Positions 18,075-27,551 of a stretch of 64,000 bases of DNA are shown piece by piece. A program made the position numbers and the translations under genes. The notes below the pieces were generated by a model, which saw nothing but the letters and a program-made list of their open reading frames with translations, did no database searches and had not been told where the DNA came from. The DNA lies in NCBI GenBank assembly GCA_029565935.1, contig JAKQNF010000010.1:51001-115000 (forward strand), read 5' to 3'. Position 1 is the stretch's first letter, and the number at the start of each line of letters is the position of its first letter. The stretch is from Bacillota bacterium (lineage in GTDB: Bacteria; Bacillota; DTU025; MWDF01).

Positions 18075-19289
18075 CTAAAGCCCCTTACTTATCGTAACAC
18101 CCGCCGTAAGGGGATTGACCATGTTTGCAATCATGCCGGTAGAGCATGCGACCGAGGCTCTCCTTATGGAAGCTGGTCCGAACCTAGAGGACATGTCCCC
18201 CAGGACATCCCTTATCCGTCTTCCGATGTCGGACTCCTCGTCTATCGGCAACCTAAGCTGGATCTCCTTGGTGAGGCCCGATATCCCGGCCCCGACGAGC
18301 CTGACGCTCCTGCCCGGCACATAGATCCTCTTATATAAGTGCAGCAACGCATCCATTATATGGTCGGTGAGGGTCATGTCGTACCCTATCGTGAACGATC
18401 CGCCCACGTCGTTGAAATCGGTATACCTCAGGTGCAGGTGCGCAACCCTGGCCGCCATGTTCTCGGTGGCCAGCCTTCCCGCCAGGTTGTCGGCTATCAT
18501 CAGGAGGTGGGCCTTTATGACATCCTCGTCCGCCGTGGACTCTAGCAGGGTGAAGTCGTTACTCATCGACTTGGTCTTGAAAGGAAGGCCCCATCCATAT
18601 GCGGGCTCCCTTCCTTCAATAGAATCATAGAGCCAGTCCACCCTGACCCCCATCAAAGGACGAAGCAGCTCCTTGGGGAATGCCCTCAGCTCCCCGAGCG
18701 TATGTACGCCCCTTTTCGCCAATGTGGCCGCCGTCCTGTAGCCGATCCCAGGCAGGTCGTCCACCGGAAGAGCGTCTATCTCCTTCGATATGTCCTCGTA
18801 AGGTATGACCTTGAGGCCGTCGGGCTTGCCCATGTCCGAAGCGAGTTTCGCAAGCACCCTCGTGTCGGCTACGCCCGCCGTCACCGTTATGCCGAGGATG
18901 TTCCTAGTCCAGGCCCTGAAATCCTCGGCTATGGATATGGCGGCCTCATAACCTTCCGGGCAGCTTACGTGGAATTCGTCTATGGAGCATGGGTGCACAT
19001 ATTTCCCGTAGGTCACCAGCTTATCGTGCAGCTTCCTGCTGAAATCAAGGTAAACGTGGGGCTTGCCCCTTATGAAATAGCCGTTGGGCATCAGCTTCTT
19101 GGCCTGGAAATAAGGCATCCCCGTCGTTATCCCGTACTTCTTGGCCTCCCTAGATTTCGCGGTAACGACGCCCCTCTGGGTGGATTCGGCAGAACCCACC
19201 ACGGCGACCGGCTTTCCCCTGAGGGAAGGGTTGATCGCCTGCTCGCAGCTGGCGAAGAACGAATCGCAGTCTATAAACATCTCGGCCAT
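18075..19289 (-). CDS. dinB: DNA polymerase IV (Y family)
   Basis: FIDCDSFFASCEQAINPSLRGKPVAVVG; SIDEFHVSCPEG; LPVDDLPGIGYRTAATLAKRGVHTLGEL. Confidence 0.95.
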   Translation of the reverse strand: MAEMFIDCDSFFASCEQAINPSLRGKPVAVVGSAESTQRGVVTAKSREAKKYGITTGMPYFQAKKLMPNGYFIRGKPHVYLDFSRKLHDKLVTYGKYVHPCSIDEFHVSCPEGYEAAISIAEDFRAWTRNILGITVTAGVADTRVLAKLASDMGKPDGLKVIPYEDISKEIDALPVDDLPGIGYRTAATLAKRGVHTLGELRAFPKELLRPLMGVRVDWLYDSIEGREPAYGWGLPFKTKSMSNDFTLLESTADEDVIKAHLLMIADNLAGRLATENMAARVAHLHLRYTDFNDVGGSFTIGYDMTLTDHIMDALLHLYKRIYVPGRSVRLVGAGISGLTKEIQLRLPIDEESDIGRRIRDVLGDMSSRFGPASIRRASVACSTGMIANMVNPLTAGVTISKGL

Positions 19290-19302
19290 GCGATCCCCTC
19301 CC

Positions 19303-19569
19303 TCAGCTGTACGTGCTGCCGTCCGGCAGGTACACCTTGACTATCCTCCAGGTGAGTGTCTCGCTCGACAGCTCCAGCTCATAGACGTCCGGGCCGCCGG
19401 AAAGGACGGCGAAATGGTGCTCGACCACCGCGCCCGACCTCTTGGCCCAGCGGGCCGTTATCGCGCTTACCTTATATGCCCTGCCGCTCCAAAGGAACGC
19501 CAAGGGGGAGATGGCCCCCTTCGAGAACCTGGCCGTGACCGATATGGGGCAGGGAAGATCTCCGTACAT
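19303..19569 (-). CDS. small DUF6504-like protein, cotranscribed with dinB
   Basis: SVTARFSKGAISPLAFLWSGRAYKV...VYELELSSETLTWRIVKVYLPDGS resembles DUF6504 proteins encoded beside Y-family polymerases; start at ATG 19569 or GTG 19581. Confidence 0.6.
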   Translation of the reverse strand: MYGDLPCPISVTARFSKGAISPLAFLWSGRAYKVSAITARWAKRSGAVVEHHFAVLSGGPDVYELELSSETLTWRIVKVYLPDGSTYS

Positions 19570-19581
19570 CCTAATCACCAC

Positions 19582-19595
19582 CGAACATGTGTTCG
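19582..19595. promoter_or_regulatory. LexA/DinR (SOS) box
   Basis: CGAACATGTGTTCG matches CGAACNNNNGTTCG exactly; immediately upstream of the DUF6504-like/dinB operon. Confidence 0.88.
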
Positions 19596-19600
19596 ATTAG

Positions 19601-19629
19601 AATCTATCACATCCTGGCTCCGGTATCAA
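19601..19629 (-). promoter_or_regulatory. promoter of the DUF6504-like/dinB operon
   Basis: Minus strand TTGATA-N17-TAGATT, with the LexA box just downstream of -10. Confidence 0.6.
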
Positions 19630-19730
19630 CCTCCGGAAAACGAAAAGGCGGCCGTGCCGCCTCATAAAATCCCTGATAGATATATATTCCAAATCATGTC
19701 TTCATCGGTAAGGCCCATGTCGTTGGGCGG

Positions 19731-20348
19731 TCAGAATTTTATGCCGGCCCCTGCGGACACGAAGATGTCGCGCCTAAGATAATCGAAGCCGGTGAACAGC
19801 AAGAGGGGGCCTATGGGGTTGTACCTTACGAAAAGGCTGCCGTCGACGAACGCATCCTTGAAGGCATAGGAGACGCTCCCCTCAATCGCCACCCTGCCGG
19901 ACGACAACGAGCATAGCGCCTGCGCCCCTAAGCTGAAATCCGCCATCCCCATCGTCGCGACGGAGGATGTATTGCCGTAGCTTATCCCGACCATCGGCCC
20001 GAAGCCGACATAGATGCCGTCCTTTTCGTATTTGACCAGATCATAGCTAAACCCGGCCCTTGCGGATATCGATACGGAAGGATCTGAAGCCGCAATCTCT
20101 GACAAGAGCGGTTCGGCCACGCCGTATCCGAGGTATGACGCCAGGTTGATCCGCATGCCTTGCACTGTGTCGATGCATAACAGTAAGGAACCTTTCAGAT
20201 TCTCCTGCCAGCTAGGAGCAGCCCATAAGGGATCGGATGAGAACGCCCTGTATGAAGCCCCCAATGCGACATAGCCGGACGCTATGGCGGATGACGATGA
20301 CGTCAGCAGGACCAAGAGGACCGCCAGGATAACGAACTTGTTTCTCAT
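19731..20348 (-). CDS. exported beta-barrel-like (outer-membrane-type) protein
   Basis: Signal peptide MRNKFVILAVLLVLLTSSSSAIASG, alternating amphipathic/Gly-aromatic strands, ends DIFVSAGAGIKF. Confidence 0.55.
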   Translation of the reverse strand: MRNKFVILAVLLVLLTSSSSAIASGYVALGASYRAFSSDPLWAAPSWQENLKGSLLLCIDTVQGMRINLASYLGYGVAEPLLSEIAASDPSVSISARAGFSYDLVKYEKDGIYVGFGPMVGISYGNTSSVATMGMADFSLGAQALCSLSSGRVAIEGSVSYAFKDAFVDGSLFVRYNPIGPLLLFTGFDYLRRDIFVSAGAGIKF

Positions 20349-20628
20349 GGCACACCTTCCTGAAAAGAAGATCCTATACCTTTACATCCTATACGCTTAT
20401 TATGATTAACCATAAAGGTCCGATTACCTTCATGCAGGGCGCGGTGCCCTTAGAATAGTTCACGGTTGCTGGGCCACTGACCCAGGCTCAGATGGGCTGA
20501 CCTGCCCAGGGCCGCCGGATCGAACGGCCGGAGGCGCACGTTTACGGCATACGGCACGCACTTCCAGTCAACGTACGCCTCCTTTGCTGTATAATTGACC
20601 TAAAACGCGCATCTATGTCAATCGGACC

Positions 20629-21570
20629 ATGAGGTGCAGGATGTCGGTGTCTTCTGGGTGGAAGCTGTTCGCCGCAAGCATATTGTTCGGCGCCATAGGG
20701 ACTTTCTCGGCCCTTCTGAGGAATGCAGGGGTCTCGTCCCTCGTTCAGACCTCTTTCAGGACCATAGGCACTACGCTGGCCCTGCTGGTCTATTTCGTCG
20801 CTATCCGCAAGAAACCGGCCAATCCGGGAAAGCACGTACTCTATTTCCTGTCATACGGGCTCTTCGCCTTCGTCGGCATGTTCATCGGGTATACGTCCTC
20901 CGTCGCTTTGGGGACCCCAGTCGCCATAACCACGCTGCTGGTCAACCTGCAGCCGGTATATGTGCTTATCATGGCGGCTGCGCTGCTCAAGGAGAAGGTC
21001 GACGCGTTCAAGGTCGTTCCCGTCATAATATCGCTCGCCGGGGTAGTGATACTCGTGGGCGGTTGGAACACGCAGGGCGGCTTCCTGCTGGCAGGCGTCC
21101 TATTCGCCGTCATGAACGGCCTGTGCTATGCGATCTACCTCTACATGACGAAGGTGCTGAGGGCTGGAAGCGGCATGGAGCCCATGGACATACTCTTCTG
21201 GGGATACGTCGCCGCGTCGGCTGCCATGCCTTTCGTCTTGGCGCTGATGCCACTTGCCATAAAGGATCCGGCCCTGACTTCACTGTCGTTCAGCCTGACC
21301 TTGCCCACTGTACTTTACCTGACCGGCCTTACGCTGGGTTGCACTTTGCTCCCGTATCTTCTGATCACTCAGAGCCTTGGAAAAGTGGAGCTTTCGAAGG
21401 CCTCCCTAAGCTTAGTGCTCGAGCCGGTCAGCGCTATAATAATCAGTGCGGTGGTGTTGGGCGAGCCGATATATGCATATCATCTTGCGGGAGGATGCCT
21501 GATACTCCTGGCTGTGATATTGGTGAATACCCCGAAAGAGAAGCTGCTTAGGATGATGGGGCGCAGGTAA
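20629..21570 (+). CDS. EamA/DMT family transporter
   Basis: Repeated TM pattern; SLVLEPVSAIIISAVVLGEPIYAYHLAGGCLIL. Confidence 0.88.
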   Translation: MRCRMSVSSGWKLFAASILFGAIGTFSALLRNAGVSSLVQTSFRTIGTTLALLVYFVAIRKKPANPGKHVLYFLSYGLFAFVGMFIGYTSSVALGTPVAITTLLVNLQPVYVLIMAAALLKEKVDAFKVVPVIISLAGVVILVGGWNTQGGFLLAGVLFAVMNGLCYAIYLYMTKVLRAGSGMEPMDILFWGYVAASAAMPFVLALMPLAIKDPALTSLSFSLTLPTVLYLTGLTLGCTLLPYLLITQSLGKVELSKASLSLVLEPVSAIIISAVVLGEPIYAYHLAGGCLILLAVILVNTPKEKLLRMMGRR

Positions 21571-21592
21571 AAACTACTCAACGGAGGGTTAC

Positions 21593-22426
21593 ATGAAAGA
21601 TGCTAGCAAGGTAATACTGGTGACCGGCGCAACGTCCGGATTCGGGAAGGCGACCGCGCTGTATCTCGCGGGCCTGGGGCATAAGGTCTACGGATTCGGA
21701 AGGTCCGTCGAATCGACGTCCAAGGAAGCCGGCGGAAACCTGACTATGATGAGGATGGACGTCGACGACTCGGCTTCGGTCAACGATGCCATGGGCGCAG
21801 TGCTCGCAGCCGAGGGGAGGATCGATGTCGTGCTGGCCGCTGCCGGCCTGGGACTCGGCGGTTCGGTGGAGGACATAAGCATAGCGGAGGCCAAGGCACT
21901 GTTCGAGACCAACGTCTTCGGCGTCCTAAGGACGGTAAAGGCGGCAGCTCCCGCCATGAGGAAGCAGAGATCGGGGCTCATAGTGTTCGTAAGCTCGATA
22001 GGAGGTCTCATAGGGCTTCCTTTCCAGGGCATGTACAGTTCGACGAAGTTCGCGATTGAAGGGCTGGCCGAGGCTATGTCGATGGAGCTTAGGCCCTTCG
22101 GCGTGGATGTCGTGATAGTGGAGCCGGGGGACTTCGCGACCGGGTTCACGGCCAACAGGGTGAAGGCCGCTATGTCAGAAGCGCCCGATTCGGAATACAA
22201 GGAAACATACAAACGGGCCATGAGGAACATAGAGAAGGACGAGAACTCGGGCTACAAGCCGGACGTCTTCGCGATAGCCCTCTCAAGGATAATAAGCTCA
22301 AGGCGCAGGAAGCTTAGGTACATGATAGGGAGCCCGCTGCAGAAATCGTCGGTGTTCATAAAGAAGGTGCTCCCCGCGAGGCTCTTTGAGAGGATCATGG
22401 GCTGGTACTATACAGGAAGCAGATAA
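21593..22426 (+). CDS. short-chain dehydrogenase/reductase
   Basis: ILVTGATSGFGKATALYLAGLGHKVYG; SSIGGLIGLPFQGMYSSTKFAIEGL. Confidence 0.92.
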   Translation: MKDASKVILVTGATSGFGKATALYLAGLGHKVYGFGRSVESTSKEAGGNLTMMRMDVDDSASVNDAMGAVLAAEGRIDVVLAAAGLGLGGSVEDISIAEAKALFETNVFGVLRTVKAAAPAMRKQRSGLIVFVSSIGGLIGLPFQGMYSSTKFAIEGLAEAMSMELRPFGVDVVIVEPGDFATGFTANRVKAAMSEAPDSEYKETYKRAMRNIEKDENSGYKPDVFAIALSRIISSRRRKLRYMIGSPLQKSSVFIKKVLPARLFERIMGWYYTGSR

Positions 22427-22441
22427 CGGAGGCGAATCGAG

Positions 22442-23716
22442 ATGGCGGGGAAGACTGCCGAGAAATACGCCAAGTACATGTTCCCGACCGTAAGGACGCT
22501 CTATGAGGAGCCCGTAGTCATGGTCAGGGGCTCGGGACATTACCTTTACGATGAGGACGGGAAGGAATACCTGGACTTCTTCGGGGGGATACTCACGTGC
22601 GGGATAGGCCATGCCAACCCGAAGGTGGCCGAGGCCGTATCGAAGCAGGCACATACGCTGCAGCACTGCTCCACCCTCTACGTAATACCAAAACAGGTGG
22701 AGCTCGCAGAAAGGCTCTTGGAGATAGCCCCAAGGGGCATTAACAAGTTCACGTTCGCCAACAGCGGTACGGAAGCGATCGAGGCCGCGATCCTGATGGC
22801 CCAGATAGCGACGGGCAACGACGAAGTGATCGCCTTAAGGCACTCCTACTCCGGCAGGAGCAAGCTCGCGATAGAGCTCACCGCCCTGCACAACTGGAAG
22901 CAGGGCATGGCACCGTCCGGCAACGTCAAGTACACGCATAACGGCTACTGCTACAGGTGCGCCTTCGGGCTCGAGTACCCGTCGTGCGGCATGAAGTGCG
23001 CATACGATCTCGAGGAGCTTATCAAGACGTCCACGAAAGGAAGCATAGCGGCCCTGATAGCGGAGCCCATACAGGGCGTAGGAGGGGCCATCGTGCCACC
23101 GCCTGAGTTCTTCCAGATCTTGGCCGAGATTACCAGGAAGCACGGCGGCATCTTCATCTCCGACGAGGTACAGACCGGCTTCGGCAGGACCGGCGGCAGG
23201 TGGTTCGGGATCGAGCATTGGGGAGTGGAGCCGGACGCCATCACGGCGGCCAAGCAGATGGCGTCGGGAGCGCCGATAGGGGCCCTGATGGCAAAAGCCG
23301 AGCTTGCCGACAGGTGGACCGCGCCTTCGATATCGACGTTCGGCGGCAACCCGGTGAGCATGGCTGCGGCATGCGCGACGATCGACTTCATGAAGGAGAA
23401 CGACACGAAGGCGAACGCCAAGGCCATGGGAGACAGGTTCATGGACGGGCTGAAGAAGCTCCAAAGGAAGTACCCCTGCATGGGCGACGTGCGCGGCAAG
23501 GGCTTGATGCTCGGGATAGAGTTCGTGAAGGAGGGCAAGGAGCCTGCGGCGGGACTCCTGCTCAAGATACTGGAGGGGACCAAGAAAAGGGGCCTTCTCG
23601 TCGGAAAGGGCGGCCTCGACGGCAACGTCATGAGGCTCGCACCGCACCTTACCGTCACACCGGGGGAGATAGACGGAGCGCTTGAGATACTAGAACAAGC
23701 GATAGCGCAGGCTTAA
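22442..23716 (+). CDS. class III aminotransferase
   Basis: FANSGTEAIEAAILMAQ; FISDEVQTGFGRTGGRWFGIEHWGVEPDAITAAKQMASGAPIGA. Confidence 0.92.
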   Translation: MAGKTAEKYAKYMFPTVRTLYEEPVVMVRGSGHYLYDEDGKEYLDFFGGILTCGIGHANPKVAEAVSKQAHTLQHCSTLYVIPKQVELAERLLEIAPRGINKFTFANSGTEAIEAAILMAQIATGNDEVIALRHSYSGRSKLAIELTALHNWKQGMAPSGNVKYTHNGYCYRCAFGLEYPSCGMKCAYDLEELIKTSTKGSIAALIAEPIQGVGGAIVPPPEFFQILAEITRKHGGIFISDEVQTGFGRTGGRWFGIEHWGVEPDAITAAKQMASGAPIGALMAKAELADRWTAPSISTFGGNPVSMAAACATIDFMKENDTKANAKAMGDRFMDGLKKLQRKYPCMGDVRGKGLMLGIEFVKEGKEPAAGLLLKILEGTKKRGLLVGKGGLDGNVMRLAPHLTVTPGEIDGALEILEQAIAQA

Positions 23717-23733
23717 TAACTGCTTGAATCAAC

Positions 23734-23775
23734 CGGCCGCCCGTCCCTTCTTGAAGGAGGACGGGCGGCCTTGCT
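23734..23775 (+). terminator. intrinsic terminator
   Basis: GGCCGCCCGTCCcttcttgaaggaGGACGGGCGGCC followed by TTGCTTT. Confidence 0.8.
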
Positions 23776-23826
23776 TTACATATACCTTGATTTGATATAT
23801 TGTTTGTGTATTGACAAACGAAAAGG

Positions 23827-24573
23827 ATGATGACGATGGAACTGCCCTCGGTGTTCTGGGATTCGGGATTCGAAGACATGAAGAAAGGTTATGCCTGTGT
23901 AGACGGGATGCTCATGTGCCTTGTCTGCTGCCGAAGCTTCGGCCTTAAGGACGAGGAGGGCGCGGCGGCGCACGTGGCGGCGGATCACGGCGACATGTTC
24001 GAGGTACTACTAGGCATCGAGGAGGGGCAGAACGGCCTGACGGAGAACCAGGCGGACATCCTCAGGCTGATACGGGAGGGCAGATCAGACGCCGATATAG
24101 TGAAAGCCGGCCTTGCAGGGGCGACGTCGACTGTAAGAGGTTACAGGCTGCTGCTTCGCGAGAAGGAACGTAAAGCGAAGGCCTTCCTTGCGATATCTGG
24201 CTTTCTACACGAGGGTGACTACAAGAAACGGCGACCGGGAAGGAAGCCGAGCAAGGGGTGGAGCATCTTGGACGAAAGGTTCGAGATAACGGACGACGAG
24301 AGGAAGAAGGTCCTAAGGACCTACTTCGACGAGGAGAAGTGCGTAGTTAGGACGTTCCCGTCGAAGGAGAAGAACAAGATAGTCATACTGGAAAGGCTGG
24401 CCGAACTCTTCGAGAAGGGCAGGACCTACTCCGAGAAGGAGGTCAACCAGGTCCTTTTCAGGGCGTTCAACGACATATCTACGCTTAGGAGGTATCTCAT
24501 CGAATATAGGTTCCTTGCTAGAGTCTCGGACGGTTCCGCCTATTGGAGGACGGACCCATGGCATAAGCAGTAG
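23827..24573 (+). CDS. transcriptional regulator-like protein: LuxR-like HTH plus C-terminal DUF2087
   Basis: LTENQADILRLIREGRSDADIVKAGLAGATSTVRGYRLLLREKERKAKAF; FPSKEKNKIVILERLAELFEKGRTYSEKEVNQVLFRAFNDISTLRRYLIEYRFLARVSDGSAYWR. Confidence 0.85.
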   Translation: MMTMELPSVFWDSGFEDMKKGYACVDGMLMCLVCCRSFGLKDEEGAAAHVAADHGDMFEVLLGIEEGQNGLTENQADILRLIREGRSDADIVKAGLAGATSTVRGYRLLLREKERKAKAFLAISGFLHEGDYKKRRPGRKPSKGWSILDERFEITDDERKKVLRTYFDEEKCVVRTFPSKEKNKIVILERLAELFEKGRTYSEKEVNQVLFRAFNDISTLRRYLIEYRFLARVSDGSAYWRTDPWHKQ

Positions 24574-24607
24574 ACCTGGAATTATACGATATGCGTAGCA
24601 CTGCCCG

Positions 24608-24635
24608 CCGGTATCTCCGGCGGGTTTTCTATGCT
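24608..24635 (+). terminator. intrinsic terminator
   Basis: CCCGCCGGtatCTCCGGCGGG followed by TTTTCT. Confidence 0.75.
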
Positions 24636-24680
24636 TAGGGCATCTTGGAAAAAATTTGCGATGAATAATGCGGATATATA

Positions 24681-24710
24681 TTGACAGATAGTAGAATAAA
24701 TATACATAAT
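24681..24710 (+). promoter_or_regulatory. sigma70-type promoter for the exported esterase
   Basis: TTGACA-N18-CATAAT. Confidence 0.55.
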
Positions 24711-24743
24711 ATCGTCATACATGCTTATTGAGGAGTGAGATGA

Positions 24744-26414
24744 ATGAGAAAGGCATCCTTAACGCTGATCGTCGTATTAGCGCTCCTGATGGCGTCGATA
24801 TGCCAGGCCGGGGCGGCATCAAGCTTCAAGTTCGAAGTAAAAGTACCCGACAATTTCCAAGGTGAGCTCAACGGTAGGTGCTTGGTCGTACTGTCCAAGG
24901 ACACAAGCAAGAGCGACCCCATAGACCAGGTGAGCCCCACCGGGGTGCCCGTTTTCGGGAAGACCGTGTACGGCCTCAAGGCAGGGGACGTCATCACTTT
25001 CACGGCGGATGACAAGGAGGTTTACGGCTTCCCGTTCCAGATCGACTCCATACCTCAATCGGAGCTGTACGTCCAGGCCTTCTTCGTGAAATATACGAAG
25101 TATTCGAGGTCGAACGGAAGCACGATATGGGCGATGGAAGACCACGGCGGCGGCGGGGACATGTTCTCCAATCCTTTCAATCTATACAGCAAGGTAGTGA
25201 AAACATCAATCGACGTCAAATCGAACTCCTCGGTCAAGCTCGAGTTGACGGAGCAGATCGGACTGTCTAAGCCCCTCAAGACGGGGGAAGTGACCCAGCA
25301 GGGCAACTATGAGGACAAGCCGTACCTCAAGTACGTGAAGATCAAGAGCGAGCTGCTTTCCGAGTTCTGGGGCACCCCGATGTACATAGGGGCCAACGTG
25401 CTGCTTCCCAACACGTACGGCAAAATAGCGGGCAAGAAGTACCCTGTGCTCTACTACCAGGGCCATTGGCCGGGAGGAAGCGCGCCGATGAGCTATGAGA
25501 GCACGAACAGCGCAGGGAAGGCCTTCAAGGCGTTCTGGGACGGCGAAGAGGCGCCGCAGATGCTTGTCGTCACGATAAGGGATGCGAATCCTTTCTATGA
25601 CACTTCGTATTCCGTGAACACCGCGAACGTCGGACCGTGGGGCGATGCGATAACCAAGGAGCTGATCCCGTACCTAGAGAAAAACTTCGACATAATCGCA
25701 CAGCCCTGGGCGAGGCTTCTGGCCGGTGGTTCGACCGGAGGATGGGAATCGCTGGCGATGCAGGTATTCTACCCCGATTACTTCGGCGGGACCTGGTCCA
25801 TGTGCCCCGATCCGGTGGACTTCAACTACTACCAGATAGTCAACGTGTACAAGGACGACAACGCCTATTTCGTCGACAAGGGCTGGATAAAGGTGGAAAG
25901 GCCAGGCTCCAGGGGAGTCGACGGGAACATCAAGTACATGATGAAGGACGAGAACTACTGGGAGATAGCCCTCGGTGGGCTCGAGGCGGTAAGCCTCGGC
26001 CAGTGGGCGATATGGGAAGCGGTCTTCGGTCCGATGGACAAGGACGGCTATCCCGCCAGGATTTGGGATCCTCTTACGGGGACCATCGACAAGTCCGTTG
26101 CCGAATACTGGAAGCAAAACTACGACATAAACTACAAGCTGCAGAAAGAATGGTCGACGATAGGGCCTAAGCTGGTGGGTAAGATCCACCTCAGGGGCGG
26201 GGACATGGACGCCTACTACCTCAACAACGCCCAGTACCTGTTGGGCGATTGGCTCCAGACGACCAAGGACCCCTACTACGACGGCTATTCCGTCACTTTC
26301 CCGAGGATGGGCCACACCGGCAACATCAGCAACCAGGACCTCCTGAAGGAGATGGCGGCACATCTGATCAAGTACGGACCGGCGGATGCGGCTAAGATAT
26401 TGTCAGCAAAATAA
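24744..26414 (+). CDS. exported alpha/beta hydrolase (putative esterase family)
   Basis: Signal peptide MRKASLTLIVVLALLMASICQAGAA; YPVLYYQGHW, LLAGGSTGGWESLAMQVFYPDYF (GxSxGG nucleophile elbow). Confidence 0.75.
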   Translation: MRKASLTLIVVLALLMASICQAGAASSFKFEVKVPDNFQGELNGRCLVVLSKDTSKSDPIDQVSPTGVPVFGKTVYGLKAGDVITFTADDKEVYGFPFQIDSIPQSELYVQAFFVKYTKYSRSNGSTIWAMEDHGGGGDMFSNPFNLYSKVVKTSIDVKSNSSVKLELTEQIGLSKPLKTGEVTQQGNYEDKPYLKYVKIKSELLSEFWGTPMYIGANVLLPNTYGKIAGKKYPVLYYQGHWPGGSAPMSYESTNSAGKAFKAFWDGEEAPQMLVVTIRDANPFYDTSYSVNTANVGPWGDAITKELIPYLEKNFDIIAQPWARLLAGGSTGGWESLAMQVFYPDYFGGTWSMCPDPVDFNYYQIVNVYKDDNAYFVDKGWIKVERPGSRGVDGNIKYMMKDENYWEIALGGLEAVSLGQWAIWEAVFGPMDKDGYPARIWDPLTGTIDKSVAEYWKQNYDINYKLQKEWSTIGPKLVGKIHLRGGDMDAYYLNNAQYLLGDWLQTTKDPYYDGYSVTFPRMGHTGNISNQDLLKEMAAHLIKYGPADAAKILSAK

Positions 26415-26436
26415 GGCCAAGGCCCGATGCCGCGTC

Positions 26437-26480
26437 GGAGGTGCCGAAGGAGAGATCCTTCCGGCACCTCCTTTGATTCA
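26437..26480 (+). terminator. intrinsic terminator
   Basis: GGAGGTGCCGAAGGagagatCCTTCCGGCACCTCC followed by TTTG. Confidence 0.7.
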
Positions 26481-26563
26481 TCCTCCGCCATAAACCTGTG
26501 CCCGGGCAAACAAGGCGCCGATGGTGATAGAATATGGACAGCTATTATTTGGAGGTGCCCTAC

Positions 26564-27463
26564 ATGTCAGCATTCAACGTATCGATGATCAAAGGGGTGT
26601 TCGCCCCTATCGCGACCCCGTTCACCGATGCCGGTGGGCTGGATTTCGCATCGCTGAAGAAGAACATGCAGATCTGGGACAAGACGAGGCTCGCAGGATA
26701 CGTGGTACTTGGATCGAACGGCGAGGCCAATTTCCTTACCTTCGACGAGAAGGTAAGGCTCGTGGCCGAGGTGGCGGAGCTCAACGGGGGGCGCAAGCTC
26801 GTGATCGCGGGCACGGGGGTGGAGACGACCACCGAGACCATAAGGCTGACCGCGGAGACTGCAAAGGCGGGCGCGCAAGCCGCCCTTGTCCTGCCTCCCT
26901 TCTACTTCAAGGCGGCCATGGGCAACGCAGCGCTCATAACTCATTACAAGGCCGTCGCGGATGCCTCACCGATCCCGATCATGCTCTACAACATGCCCGG
27001 CAACACGGGACTTAACCTGACTTCGGGCCTTGTGGCGGAGCTTTCGCACCATCCTAACATCATCGGCATAAAAGACAGCGGCGGCAACATCGTGCAGATA
27101 GCCGAGATCGTGGCGAAGTCGAAGCCCGGCTTCATCGTCTTCGCAGGTTCTGGGAGCTTCCTGCTGCCTACCCTGGCCGTAGGCGGAAGGGGCACGACCG
27201 CGGCCCTTGCGAACATAGCCGCGGACGAGCTTGCGGACATATACGACGCATTCATGGCAAACGACATGCAAAAGGCCAAGGAGGCCCAGCTCAAGGTCAT
27301 GGACATCAACGCCGCCGTTACGAGCAGGTGGGGTGTGCCTGGACTGAAGGCGGCGATGGACATGATGGGCTACATCGGCGGAAGGCCGAGGCTGCCCATG
27401 CTACCCCTGCCGGAAAAGGAAAGGGCCGAACTGGCCAAGATCGTAGAGGCGTTCAGAAGGTAG
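26564..27463 (+). CDS. dihydrodipicolinate synthase family protein
   Basis: MIKGVFAPIATPFTDAGGLDFASLKKNMQIWDKTRLAGYVVLGSNGEANFLTFDE; YNMPGNTGLNL; IIGIKDSGGN. ATG 26564 has GGAGG upstream. Confidence 0.9.
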   Translation: MSAFNVSMIKGVFAPIATPFTDAGGLDFASLKKNMQIWDKTRLAGYVVLGSNGEANFLTFDEKVRLVAEVAELNGGRKLVIAGTGVETTTETIRLTAETAKAGAQAALVLPPFYFKAAMGNAALITHYKAVADASPIPIMLYNMPGNTGLNLTSGLVAELSHHPNIIGIKDSGGNIVQIAEIVAKSKPGFIVFAGSGSFLLPTLAVGGRGTTAALANIAADELADIYDAFMANDMQKAKEAQLKVMDINAAVTSRWGVPGLKAAMDMMGYIGGRPRLPMLPLPEKERAELAKIVEAFRR

Positions 27464-27494
27464 AGCCTAGTCCTTAGAATATTGATAAAGAAGC

Positions 27495-27525
27495 TGCCCG
27501 GCCGCGATGGCCGGGCAGCTTCCCA
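27495..27525. terminator. bidirectional terminator between convergent dapA-like and hppA
   Basis: GCTGCCCGGCCgcgatGGCCGGGCAGC. Confidence 0.7.
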
Positions 27526-27551
27526 TATAATTCCTTTTATGCCTTAAGGCC

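Noticed and set aside
22960-23010. Cys cluster YCYRCAFGLEYPSCGMKC in the class III aminotransferase as a novel metal site
   Set aside because: Recalled as common in AGXT2-like members of this family, so not treated as unusual.
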